DNA from: Strobilurus pachycystidiatus | Taxonomy: Eukaryota > Basidiomycota > Agaricomycetes > Agaricales > Physalacriaceae | NCBI GenBank assembly: GCA_019915135.1 | Contig: JAHLMK010000006.1 | Span: 434,001 to 498,000 of the forward strand | DNA: 64,000 bases | Direction of reading: 5' to 3' | Shown here: positions 1 through 11,149 of the stretch, piece by piece | How the letters are laid out: each line of letters opens with the position of its first letter | Numbering within the stretch: position 1 is the first letter of the stretch | Made by a program: the position numbers and the translations under genes | The notes under the pieces: generated by a model | Database searches by the model: none | Told to the model about the DNA's origin: nothing | What the model saw: only the letters and a program-made list of their open reading frames with translations

Positions 1-484
1 AGTTTATAATGAACTCCGCGATAATTGAACTCACTTCGACCATCCGCGGGATTGTTGAGATCCTGAACACAACGCCGAATACGCTTTGCAAAGAATGCTT
101 CCTCTCGTTTGGCGGCCTGCGCAATCTCTTTATCTGATGTCGGTATCTTGGGCTTTTTCAAATTTCCGGTTGTTCGCAAAGGTGGCCAACGTTCAGGCAG
201 TTTTGGCATTGGAGGACGCAAAAGATACTCCTGAAGTGCGGCGGATGTACGACCTTTGGCACCGTGAGGGATTACGATTGGAGCCGTGTCATTGTCTGAA
301 TCGCCTCGCGTATCAAGTGAGGACGATGTATTGCCCAGGTGAGCAACCTGGTGGGATGCAGAAAGGAGTGGTGAATTCATAGATGAAGCGGGGTTATTTG
401 AATCCAGATGCGAGTCTGCAAGACGAGCGCTCCGCCGCGGTGTGTCAGGAGCTTGAACAGGGACGGCAAGCTGTTCAGCCAGAA

Positions 485-748
485 CCTCCTTCGCAAATCG
501 CGGGCTCCGACGTATAGTCTCGGAAGGCGGCTGTAAAAGAAGCTCTTATACCTGCTCATGCGGATTCATGAAATTTGGACGCACCTCGCTGTCATTTTTG
601 CGTTCGAGAGCCGAAGCCTCCTTCGCAAATCGCGGGCTCCGACGTTTAATCTTGGAAGGTCGCTGTGAAAGAAGCTGTTATACCTGCACATGCGGGTTCG
701 TAAAATCTGGACGCACCTCGCTGTCATCCTGTGTGTTCCTTTTCCGTT
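485..748. repeat. 132-bp tandem duplication
   Basis: Two copies begin at 485 and 617 with the same bases, CCTCCTTCGCAAATCGCGGG, and stay alignable for about 120 bp (roughly 85 percent identical by eye). Many differences are C/T or G/A transitions. No reading frame is clearly favoured across the two copies, so I treat it as non-coding or decayed. Confidence 0.75.
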
Positions 749-1299
749 TGAGAGTCGCGGATCGAGAAACGGGAGGCATTCGTCCCGATGGTAGGGAGGT
801 AAAAGATAAGTCAATCAATGATGCTACTTACTTTGCTACGATTCCGAAAAAGGCAATTAACAGACCTTCTCTTGTCCCGGTTAGAGGCCAAAAGGTCTCT
901 AATGACTTAGTTACATTCACTTGACTGTTGATCTTCTCGCACTTCTATCAAACTAAAACTACAAATGAGAGGCATACTAGGAGAGAAGCATAATAATGAT
1001 TCTGCAACCCCACACGGCGTCCAGTATCTAGCGCTGCAAGCTGACAACCGTCCAACTTGCAGGACTGACGCCGTCAGATCCTGGGTACGTCCATCAAAAC
1101 CCAAGGCAGCAAAAGGCACGCCGTATGTCCAGCTACAAGGGCCGCTATCTATCTATCAGCTTGCAGAATGCCGCAACAGGGAAGCTGTACTCCCCTGCAC
1201 AATGTCACAGGAGTCGCCGCGACGCGACGCCGTAAGCCGTCAGTCATGCAAGCAAGCAAGCGCGTGAGGTACATGAGGCTGCTCCGCGCTCCTGCATGA

Positions 1300-1470
1300 C
1301 TCCATTTTGCTTGTGTTTGAGGCGGCTGGCCATAGCCACGACGAGCACGTTGTTGACGATATCCATGTTGTACACGCGCTCGGGCTTTTTGACGGTCGAT
1401 TGATGCGGCGTCTGCGCGCGCGGATCCCAGAAACGCACCGACAGGTCTCACGAGCTGGAGAGCCCTATGC
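1300..1470 (-). pseudogene. WD40-repeat remnant (Rae1/Bub3-like)
   Basis: On the minus strand one frame reads DLSVRFWDPRAQTP, then KPERVYNMDIVNNVLVVAMA, which resembles a WD repeat of the Rae1/Gle2 or Bub3 group (their pattern is SWD..vrfWDpR....lpERvYamDv...lvVa.a). The codon expected to be Trp in the preceding SWD motif is TGA at 1448-1450. No further repeats can be joined on either side. I infer a broken fragment of a WD40 gene; the exact family is uncertain. Confidence 0.5.
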
Positions 1471-1810
1471 CCTGGCACATTCCGCCAATGACGCGCGCCG
1501 TATCTCGCGGAGAGTCGTTCACGGCGAGCTGGATGTCCTCCCGCCCAAAAACTGTGCCTGTCCACCAAGCAAGATGGGGCTCGTCTCCGCCTCTACAACG
1601 TCGCACATGCCGGGTCAGTATGGACAATGCAAGAAAAGATAGAGACGACGCACTGGGCGGTCGTCTTGGGGTGTATTGGCGGCGAAGAGCGTCGAGAGGC
1701 GTCTTGCTGAGTGGGAACGACGAGGAAAGTCGGCTCTAGAAAAGGATTAGCGTGAGCAAGGGCAGAGAGGCGACAACAACAACGCACCAGCTCCGGTCAA
1801 CGTTGGCAAG

Positions 1811-2317
1811 GCATAGTCCGTCATCTGTTGGTCCTGTGCGGACGGTTGGAGGCGAGGGTTGGTTAGTGTATACCGGGTTAGTCAAGTAGTGATCATTGAA
1901 AGAGAAATTGAACATACCCAAATGACAACAGTTGGTGGTATGACACCCATACCACAATGTCGTATACCATCCTCTTCGTCTCTCTGCGATTTGGCTTGTA
2001 AAAATACTGGGCGCACCGTCGTTGACGAGACGGACAGTGACGGGTGGGCGGGACCGGAGTTATACGTCGCGAGAGACGGTGGGCGAATACGAATGTCAGT
2101 ACAGCGAGGCGTGGACGCCGGAGGAGTTACAACTGTGACAGACAAAATACCAAAGGTATGTATCCGTCGTCACTGTTGTCGCTGTGTCGGGTCAGCGCCG
2201 CTGCCATAGGGAAGAAAAAACTATACTCACAATGCGCTGTGTTCGGGGCGGAGGATCTCTATGCTCGGCGCATTCCGTCATTTGTCGGTCCTGTGCGGAA
2301 AGTCGTAGGCGAGGGTT
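1811..2317. repeat. About 50-bp direct repeat pair
   Basis: The segments 1811-1860 and 2270-2317 share most bases, including GTCCTGTGCGG and GGCGAGGGTT, in direct orientation. It is one of several short duplications in this flank. I see no coding role. Confidence 0.6.
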
Positions 2318-3014
2318 GTCGAAAAGACAGCGGCCTACAACGATCAGTGTGTTTTTGGGTTACTGGAAAAAGAGACCACTTACGACTCATTGACACGATG
2401 AACGAGTTTGCTGCCATACTCAATGTTGGCACGTTGTCCGTTCAACGTCGCGGGCAATATGAGTGCGCACCAGGCGCGCGCCCGTACTGGCATTGCCGTC
2501 CACGCTCCCTGGGATCGTCCAGGAGCTCGTTGGCGGCGCCCTGTGGGTCACCGTTGTCGTCACTCGCTGCTGCCACCCCTCTCATCTCAGCGCACGAGGC
2601 CTTGATGGGTGCCGACTTGCTTCCCAGTTTCTTCAGCGACGATGGGTCCAAGCTTGGGAGGAATGTAAGACGCTGATGGAAGTGTGAGTTTTGGTGATGG
2701 TAGGACGTCTTTAACAACGTACTGATGAAATCAGCAAACTTGGTCTTCTCGCCAAGAAAGCAGAGGCCCATGCTTTCTTCGCGTTCAGCAGTGCGGAGGG
2801 CGAACTTTCGCGCCAGCTCTCGAACCTGAGACTTGGTGTAATCGCCGTCTCGTCGCGCGTATCCCAGTTGCGCATCCGCGGTAATTAGGCCCGCTGCCCG
2901 TAGCTCCCGTCGCCGTTCACGCTCCCTGGCAGTGTCTTGAAAGTTTTCGGTGTCGTCCTGAGGGTCACCGTCGGCGTCGTCCATGCGCAGGTGCCAAAGA
3001 GCAAAATAGTCATG

Positions 3015-3554
3015 CTATGCGACGCCGGCCAGGTCGAGGCCCAGATCCATACCCCAGCGGGATGTGGCGGCAGGAGATGCGGCGAGGGTGTTAGACGGCG
3101 TCTTGGGCAATGGGGCAGGCGACGGTGCCAGTACTTCGACGTTGTGCGCGGGTAGATCCGGCAGGTCGGGACGTTGTATCACAGGCGCCGAGGCAGACTA
3201 TGATGTTGTTGAGGTCGCCGTACTTTTCTGCGGATCCTGCGTTCTTCACGAGCTGCTGCTTTGCTTGGTTGCCGATGTACTGTTGCACGATGAGCGTGAT
3301 GATGACCGGAAGGACGATAAACGCACCATCTCCTCGCCCTGCTGCACGCAACCTGGCGCTCGCCATCCTCATTCCCCATTCCCTCCTGTTGGTGCGCGTC
3401 AGTCATCCGTTGTGCACGACGTGGGGAACACGCACCTCGTGTTCGCTCGACATGTCGCAGGCTTCTTCATGGTTGTGCTAGCGTCGTTGTTGTTGCTGGA
3501 GTCGTGGTTACGGTGAGAGAGTGATTGTCGTGCGGAGATGAGTGTTGAATTCAT
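3015..3554 (-). pseudogene. Frameshifted small membrane protein gene (unknown family)
   Basis: The start at 3554 opens a frame MNSTLISARQSLSHRN. A plausible intron (GTGCGT...CAACAG, near 3370-3420) leads to a hydrophobic segment, AFIVLPVIITLIVQQYIG, followed by KQQLVKNAGSAEKYGDLNN. The expected continuation, beginning QRPDLPDLPAHNVEVLAPSP and ending at TAG 3015-3017, lies in another frame one base away, with no good splice site between. I infer a single frameshift in a formerly functional gene with one membrane segment. I do not recognise the family. An unusual small intron is the alternative reading. Confidence 0.4.
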
Positions 3555-4037
3555 TGTCATTGTTGGGCATCGTTCAACGAGAACGCTTTCGACAGCCTTA
3601 TGGATGTCCGTATGAGTCGCGGCTTGTGTCGTCTCCCAGTGCACGCTCAACCGATGAGTGCACCGCGTCCCAGTCAGTTCCGGCTATGTTATCGTCGTAG
3701 TCAGCGTGGGCGCCGGAGACTTTGGTCGGTGAATGCATGGCCGCGAGTGGACGCGATCAACGTGGTGGTACTAGTGAAAAGACAAGGTCGATCAATCCCT
3801 TGCCTTTGCATAGACTTCCTGATATGGCAAATCGATGTCCCACATCGTCTCCAAGCTGTTTTTGCTTGGATACCACGACATAGTGTTACGCCAACTCCCC
3901 TGCATAGCGGCCTTGGCTGTCATTTTGCACGCGAATTACGGTTCTCGCCCGCTGAATTCCAGAGTAGCTTAACGCACTGTGACGGAAATTCACAGGGGTC
4001 GTGCTAACCATTGTGCCACTCATATACCTTCCTTTTC

Positions 4038-4044
4038 GATGTCT
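4038..4044. repeat. Left target site duplication of element A (GATGTCT)
   Basis: The bases GATGTCT directly precede the element and recur exactly at 18268-18274, directly after it. The neighbouring bases differ, so the duplication is 7 bp. Confidence 0.85.
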
Positions 4045-4121
4045 CAACCATTTCCCCGGGACTTGCTGAATCCCAGTGGTTATTACCACTGACCCCGTTT
4101 CCACATTTTGTGGATCTTACC
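4045..4121 (+). repeat. Left terminal inverted repeat of element A
   Basis: A 33-bp tip is followed by GGTTATTACC (4078-4087), CGTTTCCA (4096-4103) and the diverged palindrome GGATCTTACC (4112-4121). Spacing matches the other three ends: 33 bp to the first palindrome, 34 bp between palindromes. It is the most decayed of the four ends. Confidence 0.8.
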
Positions 4122-4814
4122 ACAGAATTTCGGACCTCTCAACACCATATTTCAGTGCTTGTATTCACTGGGTGCGCCTCACCCGCATACGGGAGCTACA
4201 CCAAGGCTCGGGCAGGTTCCCGGCATCATGCTCACACTTACCTTGGCCCCAGTTTAGGGTTCTAGTGTATTAATACTCTAAAAGTCCTCGTCATTTGATC
4301 GTACACGTCCATAAGTAGATATAAGTAAATATAAAACGTCCAGATGTTCGTAGATGCGCTAATCGTCCAAAGTGGGATCGTCGTTGTTGGCGGCAAGGGC
4401 GCGCGCCGCCGCCAAGCCATGCTCCTCTTCCACAGACTCCTCCTCCTCGTCGGACTCCTCCTCCTCCTCTGCCGCGGCAACCATCTCGATACGGTCAGGC
4501 ACTCTGCGGTTGCGTCCCTTGTACGGTCTGGACCAGATGTCGGCGAAAAGAGACGCGAGTTGACGGTATATCGCGGCTTGTCGATATGCGTATGCTCTAA
4601 CACCAGCCGCGGACGCCACCGAGAGCCCATCCCAGCCGCCAGCCCTCTTCTCAATCCAGCATGATGCCTCCAATTCCAGCGTCACAAGTGTTCGGCGCCT
4701 CTCCTCCTCGATGAGTCTGACCTCTTCAGTCCAGCTTCTCGCACGCGCTCGACTCTTTAACCATTCTACCCTGACCGAATCGTTAAGCTTGTCCTTGTTG
4801 TACGAGTTGAGCGA

Positions 4815-5663
4815 TGTCATGATGTGGCCTCACCGCAACTCAAGGCCCTCCACTTTGGTCACACTTTGGCGTCCTGATGCTACGGCTACACAAACCAGCG
4901 CCACACCGGAAGATGCCGAGAGATATATCAAGGGGTTGAGAGTTCGATCCCTTATGGCGACAGAACCGGGATCCTGAAGTCCCGCCCTTGTCGGGCTTCC
5001 CGCCCTCCCGGATACACTTTGGAGCGAGCACACATGGTATAAGACACCCCGGGAATATACTTAGGCCGCGTGAGTCAGGCGGGAGTCGGTACCCGACCAA
5101 ACCCGCCTTCCCGACCAATGGGCGGTCATCGATCTGTCGGGCGGTCATCGGGATGTCGGGATCTCCGTCATCCGCAGCGTCGGACCACTCCCGACGCATC
5201 GGGAGTATGTGGTAGAAGCTTCGAGAAGAGGAACAATGAGCAAGCATGGGATTAGTATAAATACAGAGGCAACGCTGTACTAGCTACTCAGACTTCGTCC
5301 TTAACCAGTTTTCCCCATACAACCCCGTTGGGCACTCTGAGCTCTCCGTGGTAGGACTCACCCACATGTCTCCCTTCGATACCTCCGCCAACGTCGTTGA
5401 CTCCGACGAGAGAAGGCTCCCCGACGCCACACCTGGGACTAGGTCCGGCGGCGAGCCTCGTACCTTGGGATTAGGTTCCTACGGTATCACAGTCTCTGGC
5501 GAGATGGATGTGCGACCATCGAGGGCCCCTATGACTGGTACAGTACGACCAGTCGAGCACAATACGAGGATGTACGTGGTACGCTCGCAGGAAAGCTATG
5601 GGTTGACTACAGGGGTAGTCTCTCATGAGCGGGTCCTTGTCACGGCGGGGTCAGGTCGTAACA
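4815..5663. mobile_element. Solo LTR inserted in KDZ transposase A (849 bp)
   Basis: The segment begins TGTCATGATG and ends TCGTAACA, so it has TG...CA (TGT...ACA) termini. It is flanked by the 5-bp duplication AGCGA at 4810-4814 and 5664-5668. A TATAAATA box lies at 5256-5263, where a U3 promoter would sit. No gag or pol coding is present. These are standard hallmarks of an LTR retrotransposon reduced to one LTR by recombination; the LTR superfamily (Ty3 or Ty1) cannot be told from the LTR alone. Transcription polarity is plus, judged from the TATA box. Confidence 0.88.
5256..5263 (+). promoter_or_regulatory. TATA box of the solo LTR
   Basis: TATAAATA lies about two thirds into the LTR, the usual place for the U3/R boundary promoter. 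It could still drive transcription antisense to the broken transposase. Confidence 0.5.
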
Positions 5664-8600
5664 AGCGAGTTCTCCATGCGCCAGATCCACGAGATCTGGT
5701 AGCTCCCGCTCCCGTACTGGACCTCGTTCTTCTTCATTCCAGTCTTCCGCTTTTTCTCCGCAGGTTGGTCGACTTCGAAGGTGAAGCTGTCCAGTGCGCG
5801 AACGTCCGCGTCCGCCAAAAGCTGCAAAGTCTCCATCCAGGAACCGTCTCCTCGTAGTTGATGGAGCGCCGCGCGCGCTGTTCGGTACTTTGACACAGCC
5901 ATATTGGATTTGACCTCGAGACGGGTGAGAATTGCCATTGTTCGAGTCGTTCGTCGCTGACCACGGACATGCCGGCGGCGGAAAGCGCGAACACTTCGGC
6001 GAGTGCGCTGCATGGCTCGTACAGTCTCGAGTGCATCGTGACACTGTGCCTCGCGAAGATTGGCCTCTTTGTCGAGTACTCCACTGATACAGCCGGCTGC
6101 ACGAAGACCGGGCGGCAGTGCAGATGGGAGTATGAGGGGTTCTGTCTCAACGTCTCCTTCGCGAGTGCCTGCGAGATGCTTCAACACCGCGTCGGCCCCA
6201 GGCATGTAGACGGCCTGCAGCGCTCGGAATTGCCGGATCTGATGCTGGAGTAGCGTCCGCTTTTCCTGGATTTCTTTGACGGTGCTTGGACTGTCCTTCT
6301 CGTCACTGACAAGCATGTAGATGACGCGCCGCCTTGGGAAAATGGAATCAGTTTGAATTGGAGGCGCGAAGAGGATTGATACTGACTGCATATCCTCGAT
6401 AAGCAGGCCAAGGCTTATACAAACAGACGCACTTGTCTCGCGCAGCGGTATTTCGGTCGCCGCGAGCTTGCGCTCCTCCTCAGCAAGCGCTTGTTTGACC
6501 GAGTTTTCGCTTGCATCTGTAACAAAAATGTCAGAGAGTGACAGCTCAAAATTGAAACGGGACTTACGGAGGGCTGGTAGGAAGTATGGGTTGCGCAGGC
6601 TGTGATCGCATTCCCACTCCTTGATCTCCTTCGTCCATCTCTCCTCACATCCGTCCGGGAGAGCCTGCAAAAACTCGTCATGGGCGGCAACATGCTGGGC
6701 CATGCCTATCGTCGCCAGGTACCCTTTCCGGTGTAAGGACCTCCCTGAAGGGATGTTAGGACGGACACGACAGTCTGATGAATTACTCACCGAGATCCAC
6801 AAACTTCTCCCAGTTGTGGGTGGCGATCTGTCGGTCTAGTGTGTCATGCCGGCTACCTGGCAGCATCTCCTTCGTTGAGGGCGCCGCGTTGTTTAGCTTG
6901 GGCCACGTCCGCTCGATTCCCTCACCGCAAGTGCGTCCAACTCCGCCCTGAATGTTCATACTAAAGAGGACCTGGCATCCGATCTTGTGTCCTTCGCAAT
7001 GACACTTCGGAATCCCCCAAGCAATCGCAATGTTGTCCGGCAAATGGAGACACTCGGGCATGGCGCGCATCCGTTCTATAAAGTTGATTGACCACTGGCA
7101 GGCTATGTCGTAAGAGAAGAAAATTTGCCGCAATATCGTCGAACGCAAGGCCGACAGGACGATGTAGTCCATATTGCAGTACCTCAATTAAGGTCAGCTT
7201 AGAGTATGACTGGATGTATCAAGGAGACTATACCTTTCCCCTCGTTGGAGGTCGCCGATTCCATTTGGCAGTACGATCTCATGTCGCGCGCAGATCGCCA
7301 TACCGACCCTCGTGGAACGTAAGCCTGTCGCATTCTTGGATTCGGCGTGGGCCAATGTCTTGAAGCCGGCACAAGAACTAATCTATTCGGAGATGTCAAC
7401 ACAAATGAAGAATACCGACTGAAAGGCTTACATCCGTCTGCTTCGGATATTTTGCAATGTGCTCCAGGTATGGGCCGTTTTCGACAAAATAAGCCCACCC
7501 GGTGTGCAGACCAGGATCTAAGCTGCTGGGCCGCCGTAAATTCTTTAGACGAAAGTTTGCGTCGAGAGCTACGATCAGGCGATATATATATCTGCGCCGG
7601 AGAGAATTAATTCAAACGATTCCACCTGGAGACTGTAATTTACTCACTGTTCCTTGGGAGATAATAACTCCCAGCCCGGCGGCAGATTGATACCAGGACG
7701 AGGACAAGCAGGGCAGCGCAGAGCGAGCTCTCCGGACTGAGTTGTCGCGCGGCATTGACGACATTGCCGCGTCCGGCGCGTTTCAGCATCTTGATGTGGC
7801 CGAATTGGCAAATCATACAAAAAAGCGATTTATAACGCGACTAAGGGGAAAAGGTCAGATGATGGTTATACCAGACAAGAGACGTGAAACCAACCTTGGG
7901 TAAATTGACGCGCGTATTGTCGGTTAACTTCTCGAGGGCTTGGTGATATTCGAATACGCTGAGCTTTCCTGAAGAGGATAGCATCTCGTAGTGCTCCAAA
8001 CCGCGGAGTGTTGCTCCAGTCTTCGGGTGCATTGTTGTGGCTGGCCAGACCTCAGATTGAAGCATTTGGATTCGAGCAGGAGCGCGTTGAGCGCAGCCGC
8101 AAAAGTTGGCGTTGACCTTGTGGATACCGTTTTCGTGAAGGATCGTGAAGTCGCGAGGGGCCGGTTGGGGATTGACGCAGAAGTTCACGTCGTCGTGCCC
8201 AAAGAGAACACGCACACCCAGCGTGCGTAAAGCGAACGGCTCAAATGAGTTTCCGTTCCATTTCTATAGTGGACACCGTTAAATCAATGCCGAGCAGACA
8301 TCCAGCAAGACATCGCTCACCTGTATGCGATGAAGAGGGTTCCGTTGATGGCTCAACCAAATGCAGCGGCTACACTCTGTGAAGGCGCCCCAGCAGTCTT
8401 CGCAGCGGTACAATGCCTCTCCGGGTACTATCTCTCTCAACTCGTCTGTGCAAAAGAGGCAGGCGAGCGAGACCGGTGCGTTGGCCTGCAACACACGGCT
8501 TCCGAGGCCCTCTAGCCGGACCATTTCCTCCAAATTCTCCTGCGGTCGGCTCTCATCTACCCAATGAAGCATGTTCTGGTCCTGGGTATGATTTTAGCGC

Positions 8601-9177
8601 GAACAATGGGGTCGAGAGGAAAGGAAACACATACGGAATTGTAATACCGGCGCGCTGGCAGCTTGCACGACGCGACTTCTTCAGGAGCATAGAAACGATT
8701 CGTCCACACCAAAGGCTGTCCTGACGCGTCGTCGTCTCGCGCACAAGACGTAGTAACCGAAGATATGTGTCGTTTGCCGTCCCGAGAAAGATTGACGGTA
8801 CGGGCTTGAACTACGTTGAGGTCATCGTAGTCGTCATCGTCGTCTGCGCGAACCGCTCTAAGAGGGCGCTTTTTCAAGCCAGTCTTTTTCATGACTTGAG
8901 GGCGAGAGGTAGACGAAAAGAAGTGACCCGGGTCTCCATCAACCAACGTCGCGTGGAGTTCATTATGGACCGGACTCGGAGTTTCGGATTGTTGAGAGAC
9001 ACTAAATGAATACACAAGAGGGTTGTCATTCATTCATATATAGTTTACACTAATAATGGGGATCGCCATGTAGGAAACAGTCCAAGAGCATAACGAAGGC
9101 ACGATGGTCATAAGCTTCTGGTTCGAGAGATAAACTATGGGCTACCAGGAGCGAGATATGGGTTGCGTCGTCTAAGC

Positions 9178-9784
9178 CTAGTTCGCATGAGTGAGCGCAC
9201 TTTGAATTGAAGAGATCACCCTACCCGCAGCCAGGATCCGTACACCAAGCGCATCCACGCAGCCCATCTGGTAAAAAGCCGGTACCCATTCCAATTGGCC
9301 GCAGCGGTCGAGGAAGTCGGTCGTCTCCGCGTCGAGAGAAATGTCGCCTGGAAAATGATACTGTTAGTCAAATGCCTGCCTATCGGAGCGCACTGAACAC
9401 ATACCCTCCTCTTTTTTCACCGTGCCCCGATTCGCACTCCTCTTCGAACGTGGCGCCTCTAATTCTATGGCCAGGTCAGGACGCACGGTTCACAAGGCGA
9501 CTATTCGACTTACCGGCACGCGTGAGTTCCGCCTGAATCAAGCGACGATGACGTTCAACATACACGCGAATTGCATCCCGCGATTTGTGAACCTCTTCCA
9601 GGCTCGGCATCGGTCTTTTGTCAACAGGATCGAACCCCAATGGTAGGCAGAGGCAGTTGTTGGGATGGTCGGCGCCACCTTGGCAGCCATCGCCGTAGAT
9701 ATGAGCAGACGCGCGATCTAGGGTGAGCCATCTCTCTTTGATGCGGTCGCTACCTGGGTAGTGGTCGGTGGAAGTTATGGCGGT
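9178..9784 (-). CDS. Exon set of an unknown protein, element A only (start unresolved)
   Basis: Three exons join in frame (9784-9514, 9464-9405, 9347-9178) across introns with good GT-AG sites. The first begins at a clear acceptor (CTCTACTCTAG) in frame with TAITSTDHYPGSDRIKERWL, and the last ends at TAG. The protein contains CQGGADHPNNCLCLPLGFDP and a helical ERHRRLIQAEL segment. No starting ATG exon is visible upstream, so the 5' end is missing or joins gene 2 through a long intron. Element B has nothing at this place. I do not recognise the family. Confidence 0.45.
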
Positions 9785-9920
9785 CTAGAGTAGAGACCCT
9801 GTGGGCTTAGTCAGGCTCCTTTATTGCCTTCAGGCACACAACTCGGCTTTCTAAATCGGTTTGTCTCCGAGATTATTTTCACATTGAACAAACGGATCAC
9901 AGATTACAACTACGTCGGAA

Positions 9921-10326
9921 CTATTTCTTGTCGGTACTATTAACCTCGGTGTGGCACGAACACTGGCATGGGCTATCGCTACCAACGCAAGTCACATCAT
10001 ACGAGCAACTGAAATCAAGACATCCGGGGTCCGGGATGATCATGGTTTTGAAAATGTCCGCTTTGCCGAACCTGATCAGGAGGTAAGCAAGAGTCAGCCA
10101 GTCAGGATATAGACTTTCCTGTCACCCCGTAGTAGGCAGGACGCTGGAAAAGCTTTCTTGGCTCTAAGAGTCAGACGAGTGTTGTCATCGATCCCAGCAA
10201 GGCGATGCGAGGACAATTTCTGCGAGGCCCTGCGAAAGCGGGTCAGTTCATGAGAAAGCCAGTGAATGGCTTGACGCATGCTTACTTGCTGGCTTCCGAG
10301 GTCTTGTTGTCGTCGTTGCTAGCCAT
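9921..10326 (-). CDS. KDZ cargo gene 2, copy A (small Cys-containing protein)
   Basis: The start at 10326 gives MASNDDNKTSEASK, followed by a clear intron and an Arg/Lys/Ser-rich segment (SHRLAGIDDNTRLTLRAKKA). The end reads FSCSYDVTCVGSDSPCQCSC and HTEVNSTDKK before TAG 9921-9923. The SYDV...C.C.CH core matches gene 2 of element B (SYDVSWQSRCLCACHKQ). The middle splice joins only with a less usual acceptor, so the gene may be slightly damaged. It is divergent from gene 3, with 170 bp between starts. Function unknown. Confidence 0.5.
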
Positions 10327-10495
10327 GGCGGTGAGTGGGTGAAGAGTCTAGACTGGGTTTGTTTGGTTGTTTGGCTAGCTAGCTATGAGCTCACGCCACG
10401 CTGATACCTTTCCCCACTGCCTTCATTGCGGATTACTCGGTAAGTCTCCACGCATTCGCGTGCCCTATCGTAAGCAGTCTGACTATGATTAGGCG

Positions 10496-10979
10496 ATGGC
10501 TTTTGTGTTCACTTGCGATCAAGCCGCCTGCCTCAACAAACACATGCTGACATTTCATGTCACTTTCGAATACGGTAATCAAGACGAATATTTCGCGGCA
10601 TGGCTCGCTCGAGACTTTCAATATCAATTTCCGGAAACGGTCGGGCTTGGCAGCATTGTGCTTGAGGTGCGATCCGCTATCACCGAAAGCCTATATGCAT
10701 CTACTTAATCAGACACTCCAGGCGGCCCTCACTTACATGCATGTGAATTACAACCCGGAGTTCGAGGAGAGACACCTCAAATTCCTCGACGACCTGGGTT
10801 CGATTGAGTTCCGTATGTCGTGCTTGTCATTGATCAATCCGGAAGAGGAAGAGAGCCCTTGGGATGCAGAGCGGCGCCAGACGGATAGGAGGGTGTCATG
10901 GGGACTTGAGTTGCCAGGGTGGCCTTACATCCCTCGGAGGGAGCGAGACTACCCGCATCTCCCGTCTAATTGGGATTGA
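10496..10979 (+). CDS. KDZ cargo gene 3, copy A (unknown protein)
   Basis: Two exons, 10496-10666 and 10713-10979, join in phase (GAG then ACACTC). The protein starts MAFVFTCDQAACLNKHMLTF and ends in an acidic then Pro/Arg-rich tail (INPEEEESPWDAERR, LPSNWD). The intron falls at the same place as in element B's gene 3 (after VLE here, after VLFN there). The sequences are only weakly alike (C....L...H...FF/YF..WL). It is the only plus-strand cargo gene, convergent with gene 4. Start choice is tentative; a possible upstream exon at 10384 does not join in frame. Confidence 0.5.
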
Positions 10980-11149
10980 ATGACAGACAATTCAATAGAA
11001 TTATGTAACAACAAAAGAATAACATGTTGAAGTGAATGAACTAGAGTTTAGATAAGATGAAATATGGGCTAGATACGCGTGCCCAACAAAAAGTAAAGTG
11101 AGTATATAAACTGCGGATAAAACGTCGGTCGGTATTCCAATCGTATGAT

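Larger units (their letters stand above)
1..4037. other. Gene-poor, decayed left flank of element A
   Basis: I found no intact gene here. The stretch holds short direct duplications and broken coding remnants, listed separately, and otherwise sequence in which I see nothing. Several open frames overlap on both strands without intron logic, so I do not count them as genes. The flank ends at the target duplication of element A. Confidence 0.6.
4359..8892 (-). pseudogene. KDZ transposase with CxC2-like cysteine cluster, disrupted
   Basis: The coding segments parallel the ten exons of the intact transposase in element B. They include a Cys cluster near 8300-8560 (CLFC..., CEDCWGAF, CSRC), DANFRLKNLRRPS..DPGL, a CARHE segment, the core segment YDIACQWSINF and CHCEGHKIGC...GVGRTCGEGIERTW. 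Two defects are visible. A 1-bp deletion near 7740 shifts the frame between GRG and GELALRCPACPRPG. A solo LTR at 4815-5663 splits the last exon after MENSL, and the tail (LNSYNKDKLNDSVRVEW... to DDPTLDD) resumes at 4814 and ends at 4359. Start chosen at 8892 (MKKTGLKKRP) by homology; an in-frame upstream ATG exists at 9033. Confidence 0.85.

Noticed and set aside
4359..4814. A separate gene for the 153-residue frame at the left end of element A
   Set aside because: It is the tail of the KDZ transposase cut off by the solo LTR; the homologous tail is continuous in element B.
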